NCBI RefSeq assembly: GCF_012986595.1
Contig: NZ_JAAQYM010000006.1
Span: 455,913-519,912 of the forward strand
Direction: 5' to 3'
DNA from: Pseudomonas koreensis
Lineage (GTDB): Bacteria; Pseudomonadota; Gammaproteobacteria; Pseudomonadales; Pseudomonadaceae
Length of the DNA stretch: 64,000 nucleotides
Shown here: positions 33,407 through 42,347 of the stretch, piece after piece
Numbering within the stretch: the first letter of the stretch is position 1
Layout of the letters: every line of letters starts with the position of its first letter
The notes under the pieces: generated by a model
What the model was told of the DNA's origin: nothing
Database searches by the model: none
Seen by the model: the letters and a program-made list of their open reading frames with translations, nothing else
Translations under genes and position numbers: made by a program

Positions 33407-34087
33407 ATGCGTAAGACTGCCTTTATCGCCCTGCTTTGCCTGTCCGGCCTGACCCAGGCTGCCCAGATGCCGATCGCTGCCCTGCCCGGCGGCGTACTCG
33501 TCTACAAGGACGTGCAAAGCATCCGTGAACGCAAGTTTGCCGACATCGTCGAACAAAAAACCGATTTCAGCTGCGGCGCCGCCGCACTGGCCACGGTACT
33601 GCGCCAGGCTTATTGGCTCGACGTCGATGAAGAGCACATCATCAAAGGCATGCTGGTCAACGCTGACCAGGACCTTGTTCGTACTCAAGGGTTTTCCATG
33701 CTGGACATGAAGCGCTACATAGAAAGCATCGGCATGCGCGCCAGGGGCTACAAGATCCCTCCGGAAAAACTCGACGACGTAACAATCCCGGTGGTGGTAC
33801 TGATGGAAATTCGCGGCTACAAGCATTTTGTGGTGCTGCAGCGTTCGGACAAGGACTGGGTTTACATCGGAGATCCGGTTCTAGGTCACAAACGCTACGC
33901 CCATGATGACTTTGTCAAAGGTTGGAACGGCATTGTCTTCGCTATCGTCGGCCCCGGTTATGACAAAACCAATGCATTACGCAGTCCACCGACGCCGCTG
34001 ACCGCAAAGAACAAGCTGGATAACTTCAACCCTGTCAGAGATGCCGAATTGATGGACTTCGGGTTCATACAGAGCGACTTCTTTTAA
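33407..34087 (+). CDS. fapD: FapD, C39-family cysteine peptidase of the amyloid operon
   Basis: 226 residues with a signal peptide (1-18). The C39 fold is clear: QKTDFSCGAAALATVLR holds the catalytic Cys (about residue 53), GYKHFVVLQR the His and YIGDPVLGHKRY the Asp. Loss of FapD stops export of the Fap proteins in studied strains, so it likely processes a secretion component or subunits in the periplasm. It follows the intra-operon terminator by 26 nt. Confidence 0.93.
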   Translation: MRKTAFIALLCLSGLTQAAQMPIAALPGGVLVYKDVQSIRERKFADIVEQKTDFSCGAAALATVLRQAYWLDVDEEHIIKGMLVNADQDLVRTQGFSMLDMKRYIESIGMRARGYKIPPEKLDDVTIPVVVLMEIRGYKHFVVLQRSDKDWVYIGDPVLGHKRYAHDDFVKGWNGIVFAIVGPGYDKTNALRSPPTPLTAKNKLDNFNPVRDAELMDFGFIQSDFF

Positions 34088-34131
34088 TCGCCGATTATAA
34101 AGAATGGGGCTGGATGTCCCGGGAGCAGCAG

Positions 34132-34878
34132 ATGAAAACCTCATACTGGCTGGCCGCCGCCTGCCTGGCAGCGAGCGCGTCAGGCTATGCCAATGCAGGG
34201 TTCAAACCTATCGAAATCAATGATCATGAGCTCTCCGAGCTACGCGGTCGTTACGTCATGCCGGGGCGGATCATCAGCTTCGGCATTGTCATGAGCAGTA
34301 CCTGGCGCAACGCCAGCGGTGATCTGATCGGCGCTGCGACGTCGATGCAAATCCAGGCCGCCACAATCAAACCGGAATTCTATGTCTCGACCATCAAGGA
34401 ACAGGGCAATGGCAGTACCCCGACTCAGGGCACTGGCAGCGTCGTGGGTGGCGCGGCACTCAACAGCAGCCAGGGCGTGACCCAGAGCGTACGCGCCGCC
34501 GGTGACGGCAATACAGCCAACAACAACGTGGCAATCAACGTAAAAGAAGCCAACACCCCGCCTCCACTGGCCCCCGCACAAGGCCAGGCCCTGATGGCCG
34601 GGCAGACCATCGGCGCCAGTAACGCTGCAGGCAGCGTCGCCGTTTCGGCCACCGGCAGCGGCGTGCAGATGGCGATCCAGGCCTCGGGGAATCAGGGCAC
34701 GGCCCTGCAACAGGTCGCCCAGGGTGGCCTGCTGCAGAACACGCGCCTGTTGGGCAACGCCAACGTGGTCAACAACATGACCCAACTCAATGTTGTGCTT
34801 AACAATAACGGCATCAGCCCCGGCGCACTGGACTGCAACCTGACTCAACTCAGGGCACTACGCAATATCGGATATTGA
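34132..34878 (+). CDS. fapE: FapE, amyloid-associated exported protein
   Basis: 248 residues from ATG 34132, chosen because GGGAG lies 8 nt upstream; ATG 34114 has none. Signal peptide 1-22 (SGYANA). The mature protein opens with FKPIEINDHELSELRGRYV and then has Fap-like Asn/Gly/Gln motifs (SVRAAGDGNTANNNVAIN; QASGNQGTALQQVAQ), suggesting it can join the fibre. A single Cys sits in LDCNLTQLR near the end. Position between fapD and fapF supports the name. Confidence 0.9.
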   Translation: MKTSYWLAAACLAASASGYANAGFKPIEINDHELSELRGRYVMPGRIISFGIVMSSTWRNASGDLIGAATSMQIQAATIKPEFYVSTIKEQGNGSTPTQGTGSVVGGAALNSSQGVTQSVRAAGDGNTANNNVAINVKEANTPPPLAPAQGQALMAGQTIGASNAAGSVAVSATGSGVQMAIQASGNQGTALQQVAQGGLLQNTRLLGNANVVNNMTQLNVVLNNNGISPGALDCNLTQLRALRNIGY

Positions 34879-34923
34879 ACTACGCTGAGTCTCGATCATT
34901 GGGCTTAAAGGGACGGCTTATTC

Positions 34924-36246
34924 ATGTATCGATCAGTATCACTGCGTGCCGCTGTATGTTTGAGCACTCTTCTACCCGCGGCGATGCTGCAAGCAGCACC
35001 CGACGCAGATGTGGAGACCCTGAAACAGGAGCTTCTGGAGCTGAAGCAACGATACGAAGTGCAACAGAAGGCCCTGGCGGTGCTCGAACAACGGGTCCGT
35101 CAGGTCGAAGACCAACCGGCGGCGCCGCAGCCCAAACGGCTGGCCAAGTCGCCGTCTGACATGAAAGGCAATCCGAAAGTCGCCACCAGTACCGGGGCTC
35201 CCGGGACTGGCGCGGCGGCAGCGTCGGGGGGCGCGGCCGGAGGGAGTGGTGCTTCGTACGGCCAGTCGCTGGCAGACGATTCACAACCGGCACAGAGTGT
35301 GTCCAACCTCTACGACGAGGCCAGCGGCTTCTTCGGCGGCGGCAAGTTCAGCTTTGAGACCGGCGTGACGTACTCGCGCTACGACACTCGCCAACTCATC
35401 CTCAACGGCTTTCTGGCCCTCGACTCGATCTTTCTGGGCAACATCAACCTGGACCGGATCAAGGCCGATACCTGGACGCTGGACCTGACCGGTCGCTACA
35501 ACTTCGACAACCGTTGGCAGTTCGACGTGAACGTGCCGGTGGTTTACCGCGAATCGACCTACCAGTCCGGCGGGGGTAACGGTGGTGCGTCGAACGTCAC
35601 GACGGAGCAGGATGTTTCGCGCGACCCGACCATCGGCGACGTCAACTTCGGCATCGCTTACAAGTTCCTCGACGAGTCGGTCAACACCCCGGACGCCGTG
35701 GTGACCCTGCGGGTCAAGGCGCCAACCGGCAAGGATCCATTCGGGATCAAGCTGCGCCAGACCGACGCCAACTCCAACCTGTTCGTGCCTGACACCCTGC
35801 CTACCGGTAACGGTGTCTGGTCGATCACACCCGGGGTCTCGCTGGTCAAGACGTTCGACCCGGCAGTGCTGTTCGGCAGCTTGTCCTACACCCACAACCT
35901 GGAGGAGTCGTTCGACGACATCAGTTCGACCGTCAACCAGAAAACCCCGGGCAAGGTCAGCATCGGCGACAGCTTCCAGATCGGCGCCGGTATTGCGTTT
36001 GCACTGAACGAAAAGATGAGTATGTCGTTTTCGATGTCTGATCTGGTGCAACGCAGGAGCAAACTCAAACCCGATGGCGGGGATTGGCAATCGGTGGTGT
36101 CCAGTGACGCCAACGCCGGTTATTTCAACGTCGGCATGACCATTGCCGCCACGCCTAACCTGACTATCGTGCCCAACCTGTCGATCGGCATGACCCCGGA
36201 TGCCCCCGACTTTTCCTTCAGCCTGAAATTCCCGTACTACTTCTAA
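34924..36246 (+). CDS. fapF: FapF, outer-membrane amyloid exporter
   Basis: 440 residues. After a signal peptide (1-21) comes a coiled coil of about 35 residues (VETLKQELLELKQRYEVQQK), a Gly/Ala/Pro-rich linker and, from about residue 120, a beta-barrel with alternating aromatic/polar strands ending in KFPYYF, the C-terminal aromatic signature for barrel assembly. FapF forms a trimeric pore whose helical plug gates FapB/FapC secretion. It is the last fap gene; a REP element follows. Confidence 0.93.
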   Translation: MYRSVSLRAAVCLSTLLPAAMLQAAPDADVETLKQELLELKQRYEVQQKALAVLEQRVRQVEDQPAAPQPKRLAKSPSDMKGNPKVATSTGAPGTGAAAASGGAAGGSGASYGQSLADDSQPAQSVSNLYDEASGFFGGGKFSFETGVTYSRYDTRQLILNGFLALDSIFLGNINLDRIKADTWTLDLTGRYNFDNRWQFDVNVPVVYRESTYQSGGGNGGASNVTTEQDVSRDPTIGDVNFGIAYKFLDESVNTPDAVVTLRVKAPTGKDPFGIKLRQTDANSNLFVPDTLPTGNGVWSITPGVSLVKTFDPAVLFGSLSYTHNLEESFDDISSTVNQKTPGKVSIGDSFQIGAGIAFALNEKMSMSFSMSDLVQRRSKLKPDGGDWQSVVSSDANAGYFNVGMTIAATPNLTIVPNLSIGMTPDAPDFSFSLKFPYYF

Positions 36247-36258
36247 GCAGCAGATCAG

Positions 36259-36330
36259 AAAAGATCGCAGCCTGCGGCAACTTCAACAGGGATTTACACC
36301 TGTAGGAGTAGCCGCAGGCCGCGATCTTTT
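36259..36330. repeat. Diverged REP-like inverted repeat
   Basis: AAAAGATCGCAGCCTGCGGC and GCCGCAGGCCGCGATCTTTT are near-complements between fapF and the convergent regulator. It is a degenerate copy of the 11282 and 26390 type, also containing TGTAGGAG. Confidence 0.75.
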
Positions 36331-36334
36331 GCTT

Positions 36335-37660
36335 TTAGCGAATCTGATGTTTGTGCAGCAAGCGATAAAACGTCGGCCGCGAAACCCCCAGCACCTTCGC
36401 TGCCACACTCAGATTATCGCTGTGCCGATTCAACACATCACACAATGCCTGGCGCTCGGCGCGGGTCTTGTAGTCTTCGAGCGTGCCCATCGGCGTACTG
36501 ATCGAATGCTGGCTGATCAATCCCAGATCCCGGGCTTCGATCTGCCGCCCTTCCGCCAACACCAAGCCCCGTCGTACTCGGTTGGCCAGTTCGCGCACAT
36601 TGCCCGGCCAGTCGTGCTTGCCCATGGCGATCAACGCATCCTCGCTGAAGCTGCGTGGACGGCGCCCGGTTTCGTGGCTGTAGAAGTGGGAAAAATGGTT
36701 GGCCAGCATCGACAGATCACCGTGGCGTTCGCGTAATGGCGCAGTGACTACTTGCAGCACATTGAGCCGGTAATACAGGTCTTCGCGAAAACGCTTTTTT
36801 TCGATGGCCGCTTCGAGGTCGACGTGAGTGGCCGCCAGCACGCGAACATCAACCGGAATCGGCTGACTGCCACCGACGCGCTCGATGTGTTTTTCCTGGA
36901 GAAAGCGCAACAGATTGGCCTGCAGTTCCAGGGGCAGATCGCCGATTTCATCGAGAAACAAGGTGCCACCGTTGGCCGCCTCGATGCGCCCGACCTTGCG
37001 CTGGTGCGCACCGGTGAAGGCGCCTTTTTCATGGCCGAACAATTCGGATTGAATCAAGTGCTCGGGAATCGCCCCGCAATTGATCGCGACAAAGGGCTTG
37101 TTATGGCGTTGTGACTGGCGATGCAAGGTGCGCGCGACCAGTTCTTTACCGGTGCCACTTTCACCACGAATCAGCACCGGGGATTCGGTCGGCGCCAGTT
37201 TGCTCAATAACTTGCGCAGCTCGCGGATCGGTTTGCTGTCGCCGAGCAATTCATGTTCAGGCTGATCGATGTGAATCGTCCCCTGCCCGCGCAAACGCGC
37301 CATGCCAAACGCCCGCCCCAGAGTCACCTGGACCCGCGAGACATCGAACGGCAAGGTGTGGAAGTCGAAAAACCATTCGCAGACGAAGTCGCCGACGTTC
37401 TGCAGGCGCAGGACTTCCTGATTCAACACGGCGATCCACTCGGTGCCGCTGCGGCTGATCAGTTCCTTGACCGCTTCGGGTCGTTCCAGATGAAAAGGCT
37501 GCAATCGCAGCAGTCCGACATCGCAACTGCGGTCGCCGGCATTTTCCAGGGTACAGCTGTCAACATCCCACCCCACCGCGCGCAGACCGGGCAACAGCCG
37601 GTGACAGTCGTCGCACGGGTCGACCACCAATAAACGTCGTAACGCAGGCGCTTCGATCAT
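36335..37660 (-). CDS. Sigma-54-dependent transcriptional activator, VpsR/FleQ-like
   Basis: 441 residues. The N-terminus (1-120) is a receiver-like domain of the VpsR type; RLLVVDPCDDCHRLLPGLRA resembles a receiver start, but the phosphorylatable Asp site is not clear. The AAA+ domain has GESGTGKE (Walker A, about 166), GHEKGAFTGAH (sigma-54 contact loop intact) and GGTLFLDEIGDLP (Walker B). A Fis-type HTH ends the protein (LSVAAKVLGVSRPTFYRLLHK). Relatives bind c-di-GMP and control biofilm genes. Its place beside fapA-F and the sigma-54 element before fapA suggest it activates fap (inference). Confidence 0.88.
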   Translation of the reverse strand: MIEAPALRRLLVVDPCDDCHRLLPGLRAVGWDVDSCTLENAGDRSCDVGLLRLQPFHLERPEAVKELISRSGTEWIAVLNQEVLRLQNVGDFVCEWFFDFHTLPFDVSRVQVTLGRAFGMARLRGQGTIHIDQPEHELLGDSKPIRELRKLLSKLAPTESPVLIRGESGTGKELVARTLHRQSQRHNKPFVAINCGAIPEHLIQSELFGHEKGAFTGAHQRKVGRIEAANGGTLFLDEIGDLPLELQANLLRFLQEKHIERVGGSQPIPVDVRVLAATHVDLEAAIEKKRFREDLYYRLNVLQVVTAPLRERHGDLSMLANHFSHFYSHETGRRPRSFSEDALIAMGKHDWPGNVRELANRVRRGLVLAEGRQIEARDLGLISQHSISTPMGTLEDYKTRAERQALCDVLNRHSDNLSVAAKVLGVSRPTFYRLLHKHQIR

Positions 37661-38004
37661 GACTGTTCCTTGGCGCCAAATTTAGGGAAATTATTGTAAA
37701 AACAGTCATTTGGCAGACCCGACTGTAACATTAGCAAGAAATTGACGGAGCCTTGTATCGATTGCTTATAGATGTACAAGCTAACGAGTTATAAGAAACG
37801 CGTTTATTAGTTAGCTATCGAGTTGAATCTTTCACCCAGCTTTCAAAAACTGTCGGAATCCTGAGCAGGCGAAATAAAGTTGAAATTTCTTTGTGTCGTG
37901 TGTGACCTGCCACCGGGTTGCGTGCATCAGTACAAGTAACCAGCCGAACGGTAAGCCCAACCGACGGCAGATCATTTGATTGGGCACGACAGAGAGAAGA
38001 CCCC
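37661..38004. other. 344-nt intergenic region, AT-rich
   Basis: Between the leftward sigma-54 activator and the rightward small gene at 38005. It contains AT-rich sequence with GTTAGCTAT at 37810-37818, a motif seen twice more near 38318 and 38450, but no gene, tRNA or clear promoter that I can identify. Confidence 0.4.
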
Positions 38005-38271
38005 ATGACCGCCCCGCTCCGTATCAACGAAGCTCTTTTGATTGCCAACCACGCGTTCAAACCCTTCCAGTGCGTGGCCTGGGCTCCACAAGACGGCAAC
38101 GGCGAACTGAACCTGACCGTCATCGACCGGACCAACTCGCACATCGGCCGCAAGCAGATTCCGAGCAGCGCTTACTCCGATCCTGCGCAACTTGAGCAAC
38201 TGCTGCAACAGGCACGTGCCGAACTGAGCAAAGAAGGTTATCTGCTGCAATCGTGGTCGATGCCAAACTAG
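38005..38271 (+). CDS. Small conserved hypothetical protein (88 aa)
   Basis: From ATG 38005 with AGAGAGAAGA upstream. The product is soluble, with mixed strands (FKPFQCVAWAPQDGNGELNL; VIDRTNSHIGRKQIPSS) and one C-terminal helix (PAQLEQLLQQARAELSKEGY). The compact alpha/beta pattern and good codon use argue for a real gene. No family recognised. Confidence 0.7.
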   Translation: MTAPLRINEALLIANHAFKPFQCVAWAPQDGNGELNLTVIDRTNSHIGRKQIPSSAYSDPAQLEQLLQQARAELSKEGYLLQSWSMPN

Positions 38272-38552
38272 TCAGAGGGCAACGCGGGTGACTGCAAGGT
38301 CATCCGCCCCGTTCTTCGTTAGTTATTTGCCAAGTTTTATCTCCCGGTACTTTTGTACAACTTCTTTTAAAAGCGTCAGGCGCTATTGCTTGTCTCGCTT
38401 TCATTTGGTTCAAAAAGACACTGTTCTGGCACAGTGCGACCCTCCACCTGTTAGTTATCTCAGTTGTACTTCGGCGTATTCAGGGATTGAATGTTTCGCT
38501 CATGCAGTTACCCGCCCCCTCGGGCTTGGTCAACTTGCAAGGAGAGGCATGC

Positions 38553-39842
38553 ATGACCACCCAGGACGCCTTTGCGCTCCCGACGCCGCTGAATAACGCC
38601 GGACAACTCGACAGACGTTTTGCCCACACCGGCATCGCCCACGTGTACTTTGCCGGGAGCCGGTCCAGCATGACCCAAGGGCTGGCGCTGGATGCTCAAG
38701 GCCGGCTGCTGGTGGCCGCCAAGGTCGGCACCGCGGACGGCAGCCGTTTCGGGCTGGCGCGAATGCTCGCCGACGGCTCTGCCGATCTGAGCTTCGGTGT
38801 TCAAGGCAGCGTGATCGGCGAGTTCGCCCCCGGCTTCGAAGCCATGGGCGCCAAGGTGCAGGTCTTGGCGGACGGACGAATCCTGCTGGCGGGTCTGCAC
38901 TATGAAAACGCCCATCGCACGCTGCCCGCCCTCGCCCTGTTCGACGCCAACGGCGCACCTGATCCGACGTTTGGCGACAACGGCCGAAAAGTTGTGTGCC
39001 TGCCCGGCGATCTGTCCATCGGTTCGCGTGACCCCTGGCTGCCACCCGGTGTGCCGGGCGCCGAAGCCTGCGACATCGCCGTGCAAGACGACGGGAAAAT
39101 TCTGCTGATCGCCAATCACCACTTCGAACTGGCCGATCACGCCGGCATGCTGATTCGCCTGACCGCAAACGGCGCACTCGATCCGGATTTCAATAAGCGC
39201 GGCTTCGTGATGATCCGTCACCTGCTGCTCAACACTTGGCTCAACAGCCTCCTGCTACAGGAGGATGGGCGCATCATTGTCGCAGGCTCCATCGATTTCC
39301 CCCAGGAAGGCCTGGTGGCGCGTTATCTGCCTGACGGGCGTCTGGATGAGCGCTTTGCCGTGGATGGCTTTCTCGCCTTCAAGGCCCAGGGGCAAAGCGC
39401 GATGGTCAGTCAGGTGCTTTATTCGATGGAGCATCTGCACTGTTTTGGCAGCAGTCGCGATCCGATCCGCTGTATGGCGCTGAGCCTGCATTCCAACGGT
39501 CGCCCGGCGTCGCATAACTACGCTGGCCACCCACACCTGCTGGAAATCGGCCCCAGTGGCTGCCAGTGGAGCGCCGCCCAGTGCATGGCGGATGGCCGAA
39601 TCATCGCGGCGGGCGCAACGATTGGCGGTATCGAGGCGGACTTCATCGTGGCGCGTTACCTGCCCGACGGCCGCCTGGACACGCAGTTCGGCAATGGCCA
39701 CGGCTGGCAACGCACGCGCTTGGGCCGTAGCCTGGATACCGCCAACTCAATCGCAGTGCAGGCCGACGGTCACATTCTGGTGGGCGGCTACTCGCTGGAC
39801 GGCAACTACCGGGCCGTGGTCGCGCGTTATCTGAATCAATAA
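38553..39842 (+). CDS. Delta-60 repeat protein (predicted beta-propeller)
   Basis: 429 residues from ATG 38553, preceded by AAGGAGAGG. At least six copies of the delta-60 type repeat are visible, each with a -D-G-R-I-L-V/L-A-G/A- strand followed by -F-x-L-A-R-Y/L-x-x-D-G-x-x-D-x-x-F-G (for example ADGRILLAGLHY; ARYLPDGRLDTQFGNGHG; ADGHILVGGYSLDG). Such repeats form propeller-like domains in surface proteins. There is no signal peptide, so a cytoplasmic location or non-classical export is possible. Function unknown; it lies alone between a small gene and nhaB. Confidence 0.82.
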   Translation: MTTQDAFALPTPLNNAGQLDRRFAHTGIAHVYFAGSRSSMTQGLALDAQGRLLVAAKVGTADGSRFGLARMLADGSADLSFGVQGSVIGEFAPGFEAMGAKVQVLADGRILLAGLHYENAHRTLPALALFDANGAPDPTFGDNGRKVVCLPGDLSIGSRDPWLPPGVPGAEACDIAVQDDGKILLIANHHFELADHAGMLIRLTANGALDPDFNKRGFVMIRHLLLNTWLNSLLLQEDGRIIVAGSIDFPQEGLVARYLPDGRLDERFAVDGFLAFKAQGQSAMVSQVLYSMEHLHCFGSSRDPIRCMALSLHSNGRPASHNYAGHPHLLEIGPSGCQWSAAQCMADGRIIAAGATIGGIEADFIVARYLPDGRLDTQFGNGHGWQRTRLGRSLDTANSIAVQADGHILVGGYSLDGNYRAVVARYLNQ

Positions 39843-39910
39843 CCCCACAACACTTGAACTTGCCTGGCTCTTGCGGCAACTTGCGCGCTTCTTAATACAA
39901 GGAGCAACCG

Positions 39911-41413
39911 ATGTCCGGTTCACTGGCCCAGGCGTTCGCGCACAATTTCCTCGGGCATTCGCCCCGCTGGTACAAGGCGTGCATCGTCGGGTTCCTGATC
40001 CTCAATGCCGTGGTGTTGTTCACGGTCGGCCCGGTCGCTGCCGGCTGGCTGCTGGTGATCGAATTCATTTTCACCCTGGCGATGGCGCTCAAGTGCTATC
40101 CGCTGATGCCCGGCGGCCTGCTGCTGATCGAAGCCTTGCTGCTGAAGATGACCACCCCGCAGGCGCTGTACGACGAGCTCGTGCACAATTTCCCGGTGAT
40201 CCTGCTGCTGATGTTCATGGTCGCCGGCATCTATTTCATGAAGGATTTGCTGCTGTTTCTGTTCTCGCGGCTGCTGCTGGGCGTACGCTCGAAAGCGATT
40301 CTGGCGTTGATGTTCTGCTTCCTGTCGGCGTTTCTCTCGGCGTTTCTCGATGCCTTGACCGTCACCGCCGTGATCATCAGCGCGGCCGTTGGCTTCTATT
40401 CGGTTTACCACCGGGTGGCATCGGGCAACGATCCGCGCCAGGACAGCGAATTCAGTGACGACCGACACCTGCCGGCGCTGCACCATGATGATCTGGAACA
40501 GTTTCGTGCGTTCCTGCGCAGCCTGCTGATGCACGGCGCGGTCGGCACGGCACTGGGCGGGGTCTGCACCCTGGTCGGCGAGCCGCAGAACCTGTTGATC
40601 GGTCATGAAATGGGCTGGCACTTCGCCGAGTTCTTCCAGAAAGTCGCGCCAGTCTCGCTGCCGGTGCTGGCTGCAGGCCTGGTGACCTGCGTGTTGCTGG
40701 AAAAACTGCGCTGGTTTGGCTACGGCACCTTGCTGCCAGACAATGTGCGCGCAGTGCTGGCCAACTATGCCGCTGAAGACAACGCCGAACGCACCGCACG
40801 CCAGCGTGCCGCCCTGCTGGTGCAAGGTGCTGCCGCGCTGATCCTGATTGGTTGCCTGGCGTTTCACGTCGCTGAGGTCGGCCTGATCGGCCTGATGGTC
40901 ATCGTGTTGATTACGGCCTTCACCGGCATCACCGACGAACATCGCCTCGGCAATGCGTTCAGGGACGCCATGCCGTTCACCGCGTTGCTGGTGGTGTTCT
41001 TCGCCGTGGTCGCGGTGATTCACGATCAGCAGTTGTTCGCGCCGTTGATCCAGTGGGTGCTGGCGCTGCCGGCGGATCAGCAGCCGGGCATGCTGTTTAT
41101 CGCCAACGGTCTGCTCTCGGCGATCAGCGACAACGTGTTCGTCGCCACGATCTACATCACCGAAGTGAAACAGGCATTCCTCTCCGGGCACATGAGCCGC
41201 GAGCACTTCGAAACCCTGGCAATCGCGATCAACACCGGCACCAACCTGCCGAGCGTGGCGACGCCCAATGGTCAGGCCGCGTTCCTGTTCCTGCTGACTT
41301 CGGCGATTGCCCCGCTGGTACGCTTGTCGTACGGGCGAATGGTGTGGATGGCGTTGCCGTACACCTTTGTGATGGGCTTGTTGGGCTGGTATGCCGTGAG
41401 CTACTGGCTCTGA
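39911..41413 (+). CDS. nhaB: Na+/H+ antiporter NhaB
   Basis: 500 residues with about 12 membrane helices, all in NhaB order: SLAQAFAHNFLGHSPRWYK at the N-terminus, FLSAFLDALTVTAVIIS containing the Asp pair region, GALGGVCTLVGEPQN-like loop and SDNVFVATIYITE. CAAGGAGCA precedes the ATG. It exchanges Na+ for H+ for pH and salt control. Single-gene unit followed by a REP palindrome. Confidence 0.95.
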   Translation: MSGSLAQAFAHNFLGHSPRWYKACIVGFLILNAVVLFTVGPVAAGWLLVIEFIFTLAMALKCYPLMPGGLLLIEALLLKMTTPQALYDELVHNFPVILLLMFMVAGIYFMKDLLLFLFSRLLLGVRSKAILALMFCFLSAFLSAFLDALTVTAVIISAAVGFYSVYHRVASGNDPRQDSEFSDDRHLPALHHDDLEQFRAFLRSLLMHGAVGTALGGVCTLVGEPQNLLIGHEMGWHFAEFFQKVAPVSLPVLAAGLVTCVLLEKLRWFGYGTLLPDNVRAVLANYAAEDNAERTARQRAALLVQGAAALILIGCLAFHVAEVGLIGLMVIVLITAFTGITDEHRLGNAFRDAMPFTALLVVFFAVVAVIHDQQLFAPLIQWVLALPADQQPGMLFIANGLLSAISDNVFVATIYITEVKQAFLSGHMSREHFETLAIAINTGTNLPSVATPNGQAAFLFLLTSAIAPLVRLSYGRMVWMALPYTFVMGLLGWYAVSYWL

Positions 41414-41430
41414 CAAGCACTGAATAAACC

Positions 41431-41520
41431 TGTGGGAGCGAGCCTGCTCGCGAAGAGGGAGTGTCAGACAACAGATTCGTTGAATGACACACCGCTTTCG
41501 CGAGCAGGCTCGCTCCCACA
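41431..41520. repeat. REP-like palindrome pair, TGTGGGAGCGAGCCTGCTCGCG type
   Basis: TGTGGGAGCGAGCCTGCTCG at the left and its complement at 41499-41520, between convergent nhaB and the HAD gene. Same type as 11986 and 21602. Confidence 0.85.
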
Positions 41521-41537
41521 TTTGGTTTTGCGTGCTT

Positions 41538-42347
41538 TCAGTGAGGAAGGATGTATTTCTCGATCGCCTGCGCTACGCCGTCTTCCGTGTTCGGCGCGGT
41601 CACGACGTCGGCCTGACGCTTCACTGTTTCATCCGCCTGCCCCATGGCAATCGACAAACCCGCACACTTGAACATCGCCGGGTCGTTGCCGCCATCGCCA
41701 ATCGCTGCGGTCTGTTCCAGCGCGATACCGAGGTGCGCGGCAATGGTCGCCAGCGCAGTGCCCTTGTTCGCTTCCAGCGCCGTCACGTCCAGATACACCG
41801 GTTGCGAACGCGAGACCTGGGCCATGCCGCTGACCTTGGCCAACAGGCGCGCCTCGAGCTCGATCAGCAAATCGGTGTTGTTGCTGGTGGCGACGATCTT
41901 GTCGATGCGTTCCAGGTATGGCTCGAAACTTTCGACCACCACTGGCGGGTAACCGAGGCCGTGCTGTTCGCGCGGCACCATCGGCCCGTGCGGATCCTTG
42001 AGCAACCAGTCGCCACCACTGAACACCCAGATTTCGACATCCGGTTGATCAGCGAACAACGCCAGGGCAGTCAGCGCCGTCGTCGCCGGCAAGTAATGCG
42101 CCACCAGCAGACTGCCGTCCGGATTGACGATGGTGCCGCCATTGAACGCTGCGGTTGGCAGATCGACGCCCAAGGCTTCGATCTGCTGCAGCATGGCCTT
42201 GGGCGGGCGCCCGGTCGCCAGGCTGAACAACACGCCGGCCTCACGCAACGAACGCACGGCGTCGATGGTGCGCTGACTCAGGCTGTGATCGGGCAGCAAC
42301 AGCGTGCCGTCCATGTCACTGAGCACAAAACGGATCGACTGACTCAT
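41538..42347 (-). CDS. Cof-type HAD-IIB family phosphatase
   Basis: 269 residues. HAD motif I is FVLSDMDGTLL (nucleophile Asp near residue 10), motif II SLATGRPP, motif III includes the Lys of EANKGTALATIAAHLGI, and motif IV is AIGDGGNDPAMF. The IIB cap lies between II and III. It probably dephosphorylates a sugar phosphate; being translationally coupled after zwf, a hexose- or gluconate-phosphate is a reasonable guess. Last gene of the gnd-zwf-HAD operon. Confidence 0.92.
   Translation of the reverse strand: MSQSIRFVLSDMDGTLLLPDHSLSQRTIDAVRSLREAGVLFSLATGRPPKAMLQQIEALGVDLPTAAFNGGTIVNPDGSLLVAHYLPATTALTALALFADQPDVEIWVFSGGDWLLKDPHGPMVPREQHGLGYPPVVVESFEPYLERIDKIVATSNNTDLLIELEARLLAKVSGMAQVSRSQPVYLDVTALEANKGTALATIAAHLGIALEQTAAIGDGGNDPAMFKCAGLSIAMGQADETVKRQADVVTAPNTEDGVAQAIEKYILPH

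Noticed and set aside
39920..41521. 533-codon minus-strand frame opposite nhaB
   Set aside because: It includes a REP element and mirrors nhaB; the product is Gln/His/Arg-rich with no domain.
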